NCBI RefSeq assembly: GCF_030711405.1
Contig: NZ_JAULSI010000027.1
Location: forward strand, 32,272-84,797
Direction of reading: 5' to 3'
DNA length: 52,526 bases
From: Massilia brevitalea
GTDB taxonomy: Bacteria > Pseudomonadota > Gammaproteobacteria > Burkholderiales > Burkholderiaceae_D
The notes beneath the pieces were generated by a model. It was not told where the DNA came from. It was given only the letters and a program-made list of their open reading frames with translations, and searched no databases. Each line of letters starts with the position of its first letter. Within the stretch, counting starts at the first letter, position 1. Below, in pieces: positions 47,887 to 52,526 of this stretch. The translations under genes were made by a program, and so were the position numbers.

Positions 47887-48384
47887 ATGAGCGACTTTGG
47901 CCCGACCGATCAACGACTGCGCCGCGTGAAAGCGCGTATGCCTGATTTTGCCGTGGATGCGATGCGTCTGGTGCGCATGACGAATCACCTGCAGAAGACC
48001 TTCCGCGACCGGACGAATGCCCTGCTCAAGAAGTTCGACCTCGCCGATTCGAGCTATACCGTACTGGCGATCCTGTACGGCAGCGTCGACGAAACGGCGA
48101 GCGCGTCGGAACTGAGCGAAACCTGCCACGAAAAGCCAGCCAACCTGACCCGCGTCTGCGACGAACTGGTCGCACGCGGGCTGATCGTCCGCCGCCCGAA
48201 ACCGGGCGACCGCCGCGCCGTGATGATCTCGCTGTGCGACGCCGGCCGCGAACTGGTCGAGCAGGTGATTCCGGAAGTCTCGAACATGGTCGGCGAAGCG
48301 ACCGCCGGATTCACCGCGGACGAACTGCGCCAGCTCTCGAGCCTGTATGCCCGGCTGCTGGCGAGCCTGAACGGGCGCCCCTGA
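47887..48384 (+). CDS. MarR family transcriptional regulator
   Basis: 165 residues. Winged helix-turn-helix with TASASELSETCHEKPANLTR and the wing VRRPKPGDRRAVMISLCDAG; flanking helices form the dimer interface. AGGAG lies 8 bases before the ATG. In related bacteria such regulators often precede efflux operons; here the next gene is mqo and no efflux gene follows. Its target is unknown. Confidence 0.88.
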   Translation: MSDFGPTDQRLRRVKARMPDFAVDAMRLVRMTNHLQKTFRDRTNALLKKFDLADSSYTVLAILYGSVDETASASELSETCHEKPANLTRVCDELVARGLIVRRPKPGDRRAVMISLCDAGRELVEQVIPEVSNMVGEATAGFTADELRQLSSLYARLLASLNGRP

Positions 48385-48459
48385 GGCATGCCCTGCTTTA
48401 CACCCGGCCCCTAGCGGCAGGGTTCACTGTTGTACCGAGCTTTGGATCTGAAATAAGAA

Positions 48460-50088
48460 ATGCGTAAATTACTTGTTGTTCCCATGACCGTTGCCGTATC
48501 CGGCGCCCTCCTCGCTTCCTGCGGCAAGGCGCCTGCGCCGTCAAACGAGAAACCGGTCGACGTGGTCCTGATCGGCGCCGGCGTCATGAGCGCCACCCTC
48601 GGCACCATGCTCACCGAACTGCAGCCGGACCTGAAGGTCGAGATGTTCGAACGCCTCGACAAGGTCGCCGCCGAAAGCTCGGACGCGATGAACAACGCCG
48701 GCACCGGCCACTCCGCCTTCATGGAGCTGAACTACACGCCCGAAGGCAAGGACGGCACGATCGAGACCAAGAAAGCGGTCGACATCAACGAGCAGTTTGA
48801 AGTGTCGAAGCAGTTCTGGGCCTACCAGGTCAAGCAAGGCTACCTGCCCGACCCGCGCGCCTTTATCAACAACGTGCCGCACATGGCCTTTGTCTGGGGC
48901 GACGACAACGTCAATTACCTGCGCAAGCGCTACGCCGCCCTGCAGAAGGAAAACCTGTTCAAGGGCATGCTGTACAGCGAAGACCGCGCGCAGATCCGCG
49001 ACTGGGCGCCGCTGACCATGGACGGCCGCGACCCGAACCAGAAGGTGGCCGCGACGCGCATGGACATCGGCACCGACGTCAACTACGGCATCCTGACCCG
49101 CACCATGGTCAAGAACCTGACCGAGAAAAAGGGCATGGACCTGCACCTGCGCACGCAGGTCGAGGACATCCAGCGCGGCGCCGACGGCATCTGGAACGTC
49201 ACCGTCAAGGACCTCTCCACCGACAAGCTGCAGACCGTGCGCGCCAGGTTCGTCTTCATCGGCGCCGGCGGCGGCGCCCTGCCGTTGCTGGAAAAGACAG
49301 GCATCCCTGAAGTGAAGGGCTACGGCGGCGTGCCGGTCGGCGGCCAGTTCCTGGTCACCACCAACCCGGCACTGGTGAACACCCACCTGGCCAAGGTCTA
49401 CGGCAAGGCCTCGGTCGGCTCGCCGCCGATGTCGGTGCCGCACCTGGACACCCGCATCATCGACGGCAAGAAGACCCTGCTGTTCGGGCCGTTCGCGACC
49501 TTCTCGACCAAGTACCTCAAAAACGGTTCCTGGATCGACATGCCGGCCGCGATCACGACGAATAACGTGCGTCCGATGCTGCAGGCCGGTATCGACAACA
49601 TCCCGCTTACCAAGTACCTGATCGAGCAGGTGATGCTGTCGCCGGAAGACCGCCTGGCCACGCTGCGCGACTACCTGCCGAACGCGAAGATGGAAGACTG
49701 GACCCTGGCCACGGCCGGCCAGCGCGTGCAAATCGTGAAGGACAGCAAGGATGGCGGCATCCTGCAGTTCGGCACCGAAGTCGTCGGTTCGGCCGACGGC
49801 AGCGTGGTCGCCCTGCTCGGCGCTTCGCCGGGCGCCTCGACCGCCGCGCCGATCATGCTGAAGGTGCTGAAGCAGTCGGCCTTCAAGAATGCTTTGGCGA
49901 CCCCGGCCTGGAAGGCGAAGATGCTGGAAATGGTGCCGTCCTACGGCCAGAAGCTGAACGACGATCCGACCCTGGCGAACCGCATCCGCCACTACAGCAG
50001 CGACGTGCTGGGCCTGAAGGCGCTCACGCTGGACGAGCCGGCCGTGGCAAGCGCAGCGGCTGCCGGTCCGGTGGTGGCCAAGCAGTAA
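48460..50088 (+). CDS. mqo: Malate:quinone oxidoreductase with lipoprotein-type leader
   Basis: 542 residues. FAD enzyme that oxidises malate to oxaloacetate and reduces quinone at the membrane. FAD-binding VDVVLIGAGVMSATLGTML at about 33-51, then the MQO signature SSDAMNNAGTGHSAFMELNY. The first 21 residues look like a signal peptide with lipobox LLASC (C21), so the enzyme may be membrane-anchored by lipid and face the periplasm; most characterised MQOs have no leader. A clean intrinsic terminator follows at 50114. Confidence 0.92.
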   Translation: MRKLLVVPMTVAVSGALLASCGKAPAPSNEKPVDVVLIGAGVMSATLGTMLTELQPDLKVEMFERLDKVAAESSDAMNNAGTGHSAFMELNYTPEGKDGTIETKKAVDINEQFEVSKQFWAYQVKQGYLPDPRAFINNVPHMAFVWGDDNVNYLRKRYAALQKENLFKGMLYSEDRAQIRDWAPLTMDGRDPNQKVAATRMDIGTDVNYGILTRTMVKNLTEKKGMDLHLRTQVEDIQRGADGIWNVTVKDLSTDKLQTVRARFVFIGAGGGALPLLEKTGIPEVKGYGGVPVGGQFLVTTNPALVNTHLAKVYGKASVGSPPMSVPHLDTRIIDGKKTLLFGPFATFSTKYLKNGSWIDMPAAITTNNVRPMLQAGIDNIPLTKYLIEQVMLSPEDRLATLRDYLPNAKMEDWTLATAGQRVQIVKDSKDGGILQFGTEVVGSADGSVVALLGASPGASTAAPIMLKVLKQSAFKNALATPAWKAKMLEMVPSYGQKLNDDPTLANRIRHYSSDVLGLKALTLDEPAVASAAAAGPVVAKQ

Positions 50089-50113
50089 GCTGGAGCGTTT
50101 GCTTCAAGCCGCC

Positions 50114-50141
50114 AAGGCGCCGCAGTTGCGACGCCTTTTTT
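50114..50141 (+). terminator. Intrinsic terminator of mqo
   Basis: AAGGCGCCGC (50114-50123) and GCGACGCCTT (50128-50137) pair with one mismatch over AGTT, followed by a run of T. Textbook rho-independent terminator. Confidence 0.8.
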
Positions 50142-50145
50142 GTAG

Positions 50146-50166
50146 GTGGACGGCCGCGCCGTCCAC
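50146..50166. repeat. Palindrome next to the mqo terminator
   Basis: GTGGACGGC and GCCGTCCAC around CGC, followed by two direct copies of CGTCCACG-type sequence to about 50180. Function unknown; possibly part of the same dispersed intergenic repeat as the element at 50271. Confidence 0.5.
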
Positions 50167-50270
50167 GCGTCCACGCGTCCAGGCGGAGGCAGTGCGGAGC
50201 TGGGCAGAATAGCGGGCTGCGCAGACCGCAAGGCGGTTTCTTGTGGGGGCGCATCGGCGCAGACGTGGTT

Positions 50271-50334
50271 TGAACGCGTGGGCGGCGCAAGGGCCGCGTC
50301 TGCGTACAGGGTCGGGTAGAGCCGACCACCCTAC
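50271..50334. repeat. Dispersed intergenic repeat, copy 1
   Basis: Begins TGAACGCGTGGGCGGCGCA and ends GAGCCGACCACCCTA; the same two ends with a different middle occur at 52427-52489. It overlaps the 3' end of the phospholipase-like gene by a few bases. Confidence 0.6.
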
Positions 50335-50792
50335 GGCTTGCACACGGCTGCCGTTCCCTTGGCCAGGTAGGCAGCGCGCAGCGCGTTTGCTTGTGCGTCC
50401 TCTTCCAGCGACAGGGTCCGGTACAGCCGGTCATAGTCCCAGCCATAGCCCCAGCGGAAAGGCGACGGCAGCCAGGGCACGCCGCCGGCGCGCACCGCGC
50501 CATACATGGCGCCGCCCAGTGCCGGGCTGCGGCTGGCCGCGCGCACGCATTCCCTGAACACCCGGTCCGATTCCAGGCGCTCGGCCGCGCTGCCGCCGCG
50601 CCAGTAGGCCAGGTCGTGCGCGACGCAGCAGCCGCACCAGTCGGCCTGGCCCAGCGGCGCGCGATCGGGGAAAAGACTGCAACCGTCGGTGCTGAAGGGC
50701 TGCAGGCTGGGCCCCGTGGTGCAGCCGCCCAGCGCACCGAATACACCCAGCACGGCTCCACGCAAGAGATAACGAGAGATAGAAAACCACAT
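50331..50792 (-). CDS. Phospholipase A2-like lipoprotein
   Basis: 153 residues. Signal peptide with lipobox ALGGC (C24). The mature part has the phospholipase A2-type active-site motif CCVAHDLAYW (55-64; H59 and D60), preceded by DGCSLFPDRAP and another cysteine at 53, and Cys-rich as in that superfamily. No Ca-binding YGCYC-type loop is obvious, so activity is not certain. The rest (WLPSPFRWGYGWDYDRLYRT) is rich in aromatics. An outer-membrane or periplasmic lipid-acting or structural role is likely. Confidence 0.65.
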   Translation of the reverse strand: MWFSISRYLLRGAVLGVFGALGGCTTGPSLQPFSTDGCSLFPDRAPLGQADWCGCCVAHDLAYWRGGSAAERLESDRVFRECVRAASRSPALGGAMYGAVRAGGVPWLPSPFRWGYGWDYDRLYRTLSLEEDAQANALRAAYLAKGTAAVCKP

Positions 50793-51107
50793 GGGCCGCT
50801 ATCCTAGCCGAAATTGCTGCACAGATTTCTACTATTCAATTATTATTAGACAACACTGCAACAGCCAGGCGCCGGATCGACGACTTCTGACTAAGCCTAG
50901 CGCAGCGGCAGGCGACCCGCCAAGCTGCTGTCCCCACCACCGCCAACCCGGCTGTGCAAAGCTACACAATTGTCGTGCAGTTCCGCGCAGCAGAACGGCT
51001 GGCCGCCGCATCGATCACCCAGCAAGCATGCCCTTCTGCGAATGTGTTCCTTGCGAGACAAAAACGACCGAGGAACAAGGCGTTTACTGCCGGCTTACTA
51101 ATAGTTG
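50793..51107. other. Long non-coding region before the porin
   Basis: About 450 bp separate the phospholipase-like start from the porin GTG. Apart from the porin promoter at 51108 I see no gene: the small open frame from 50791 has no ribosome site and an unlikely composition. The stretch near 50825-50850 is notably AT-rich and may hold the promoter of the phospholipase-like gene. Confidence 0.45.
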
Positions 51108-51136
51108 TTGACAGTGTTAACACATGAAAATAGAGT
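51108..51136 (+). promoter_or_regulatory. Porin promoter with a palindromic operator
   Basis: Perfect -35 box TTGACA (51108-51113), 17 bp, then TAGAGT (51131-51136). The perfect palindrome GTGTTAACAC (51114-51123) fills the first part of the spacer and is a likely binding site for a regulator. The leader to the GTG at 51243 is about 100 nt. Confidence 0.6.
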
Positions 51137-51242
51137 TTCACTATAGACGGCTGAGTTCCACCAAGAGAAACCGTGCCGCTATGCAACTTCAGTGCGATTG
51201 GCCTCGCCGGGGTCAAGCATGAATAAAAAGGAGACAGCTTCA

Positions 51243-52328
51243 GTGAAAAAGCACATCATCGCGTTGGCCGCCCTCTGCGCCTGCATGTCCGCCGCATCCG
51301 CGCAAACCAGCGTGACGATCTACGGTATCGTCGACGCAGGCATCACCCATGTGAACAATGATGGCCCGAACGGCGGCCGCACCACTGTCGAAGCCGGCCA
51401 GATGGCCGTGTCGCGCTGGGGCTTCAAGGGCGTGGAAGACCTGGGCGGCGGCCTGAAGGCCCGCTTCGGCCTGGAAGGCACCCTGCTCAACGACACCGGC
51501 GGCGCCGGCGTCGGCACCGGCAATCCGTCGGTCACCAGCCTGTTCGACCGCGAAGCCACCGTCGGCCTGACCGGCAACTTCGGCTCGATCGACTTCGGCC
51601 GCCAGAACATCCTGGGCGTGCTGTCGGTCGGCATGGCCGATCCGATGGGTCTGGCCTTCGCCGCCACCAGCCCGAACGTGCTGTTCTCGGCAATGAACCA
51701 CGCCGGCGTGTACGGCGCCTACGGCGCCAACGGCGGCGGCACCGCGCTGCGCCAGAATAACTCGGTGCGCTACGTTTCGCCATCGTGGAGCGGCTTCGGC
51801 TTCGCGCTGATGCGCGGCTTCGGCGAACAGCCGGGCGACTCGCAGCGCAGCTCCTACCAGGGCGTGTCGGCCTTCTACAACGCGGGCGCCCTGAACGTCG
51901 CCGGCGCCTTTGCGCGCATGAAGAACGCCACCAATACCGACCTACTGAAGTCGCACGCGATCGGCGTCAAGTACACCCTGCCGCGCGTCGTACTGAAGAG
52001 CACCTACTCGGAAAACGAGCTGGAAAGCACGAACCGCAAGATCGCCGTGTTCGGCGCCGGCGTCGACGTGCCGGTGGCACCGAACATCACCCTGACCGGC
52101 GCCTTCTACAACACCAAGCGTTCGGGCGACCTGAGCGACGATTCGCAGCAGTACATCGCCATCGCCCGCTACGCGCTGAGCAAGCGCAGCACCGTGTACG
52201 CGTCGTACGGCCACGCCGCAACCGACACCGTCGTCACCGCGACCCAGATCAACCTGGCGCAAGGCGTGGTGTCGGTCGGCAGCGATTCGGCGAACCGCGT
52301 GACCGTGGGCGTCATGCACGCGTTCTAA
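51243..52328 (+). CDS. Gram-negative porin (Porin_4 type)
   Basis: 361 residues from GTG 51243, chosen because AAGGAG lies 9 bases upstream and the signal peptide then starts directly (KKHIIALAALCACMSAASA, cut before QTSVTIYG). SVTIYGIVDAGITHVNN is the first strand typical of beta-proteobacterial porins; the WGFKGVEDLGGGLKARFGLE block and the C-terminal phenylalanine (VTVGVMHAF) are conserved. Forms a trimeric outer-membrane channel for small solutes. Strong promoter with an operator and a clean terminator. Confidence 0.93.
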   Translation: MKKHIIALAALCACMSAASAQTSVTIYGIVDAGITHVNNDGPNGGRTTVEAGQMAVSRWGFKGVEDLGGGLKARFGLEGTLLNDTGGAGVGTGNPSVTSLFDREATVGLTGNFGSIDFGRQNILGVLSVGMADPMGLAFAATSPNVLFSAMNHAGVYGAYGANGGGTALRQNNSVRYVSPSWSGFGFALMRGFGEQPGDSQRSSYQGVSAFYNAGALNVAGAFARMKNATNTDLLKSHAIGVKYTLPRVVLKSTYSENELESTNRKIAVFGAGVDVPVAPNITLTGAFYNTKRSGDLSDDSQQYIAIARYALSKRSTVYASYGHAATDTVVTATQINLAQGVVSVGSDSANRVTVGVMHAF

Positions 52329-52345
52329 GCTGCGGCAGGAACGAC

Positions 52346-52380
52346 AAAGCCGGCAGGGTTTGCGCCCTTCCGGCTTTTTT
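52346..52380 (+). terminator. Intrinsic terminator of the porin gene
   Basis: AAAGCCGG (52346-52353) pairs with CCGGCTTT (52370-52377), extended inside by AGGG/CCCT, and is followed by a long T-run (with one C). Strong rho-independent terminator. Confidence 0.85.
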
Positions 52381-52426
52381 CTTTTTCTATTCGTGTCTTG
52401 TCAGTGTGCGCGATGCGGGCGTGCGT

Positions 52427-52489
52427 TGAACGCGTGGGCGGCGCATACGGCGCGTATGTTCGGCCGCCCGGGTGGAGCCGACCACCCTA
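52427..52489. repeat. Dispersed intergenic repeat, copy 2
   Basis: Shares TGAACGCGTGGGCGGCGCA at its start and GAGCCGACCACCCTA at its end with the element at 50271-50334; the middle parts differ. No gene is seen between 52329 and the window end. Confidence 0.6.
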
Positions 52490-52526
52490 ATGTGATGGAC
52501 TCCACCCTCCTGATAACGGCATCATT

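Noticed and set aside
50791..51111. 106-residue open frame upstream of the porin
   Set aside because: No ribosome site, unlikely composition, and overlaps the region expected to hold promoters.

Overview
High-GC window from a Gram-negative betaproteobacterium. The gene set suggests an Oxalobacteraceae member close to Massilia/Telluria: a Porin_4-type trimeric porin, a PEP-CTERM protein behind a sigma-54 promoter, a MarR regulator paired with a siderophore-interacting protein, a DUF2325 protein and a leader-bearing malate:quinone oxidoreductase. The genus is inference; there is no rRNA, tRNA or CRISPR array to anchor it.

Left part (1-9.9 kb): core-type genes. They are a MarR repressor divergent from a ferric-siderophore reductase, a hotdog thioesterase, a MaoC-like hydratase, the branched-chain aminotransferase ilvE, a small outer-membrane barrel, a LysR regulator, an alpha/beta hydrolase, a pirin, a flavin reductase, and a second LysR divergent from an MFS transporter. 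The transporter is cut off after about half its length and runs into a decayed IS110-family transposase on the minus strand (about 9.96-10.39 kb).

Central accessory block (10.5-26.9 kb): thirteen tightly packed minus-strand genes, faced by a divergent LysR regulator. In transcription order they are a cupin (2,4'-dihydroxyacetophenone dioxygenase family), an SDR, a periplasmic HAAT-type binding protein, a cytoplasmic GH88/GH105-like hydrolase, an alpha-methylacyl-CoA racemase with an intact catalytic triad, an acyl-CoA dehydrogenase, a class III CoA-transferase, an acyl-CoA ligase, the four membrane/ATPase parts of the same ABC importer, and a second SDR. Together they look like one import-and-activation route for an organic acid, probably alpha-branched and perhaps linked to a uronic-type sugar. 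I know of no described pathway with this gene set. The right edge is scarred: a 3'-truncated, mutated second copy of the helicase gene lhr, a possible tyrosine-recombinase N-terminus, and a 3'-truncated DUF455 gene. The block therefore looks acquired or rearranged.

Right part (27.3-52.5 kb): sulfate-binding protein, PaiB-like FMN protein, an unknown protein with a DUF2059 protein, the PEP-CTERM protein, a PAS-GGDEF diguanylate cyclase, a periplasmic molybdenum hydroxylase operon whose cytochrome c gene carries a frameshift, full-length lhr, an APC permease with a leader-bearing methyltransferase, DUF2325 behind a Fur-like box, a PhaC-related hydrolase, an NCS2 purine permease, a small lipoprotein, a MarR regulator, mqo, a phospholipase-A2-like lipoprotein and a porin. 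A dispersed palindromic intergenic repeat occurs near 6.74, 50.27 and 52.43 kb.
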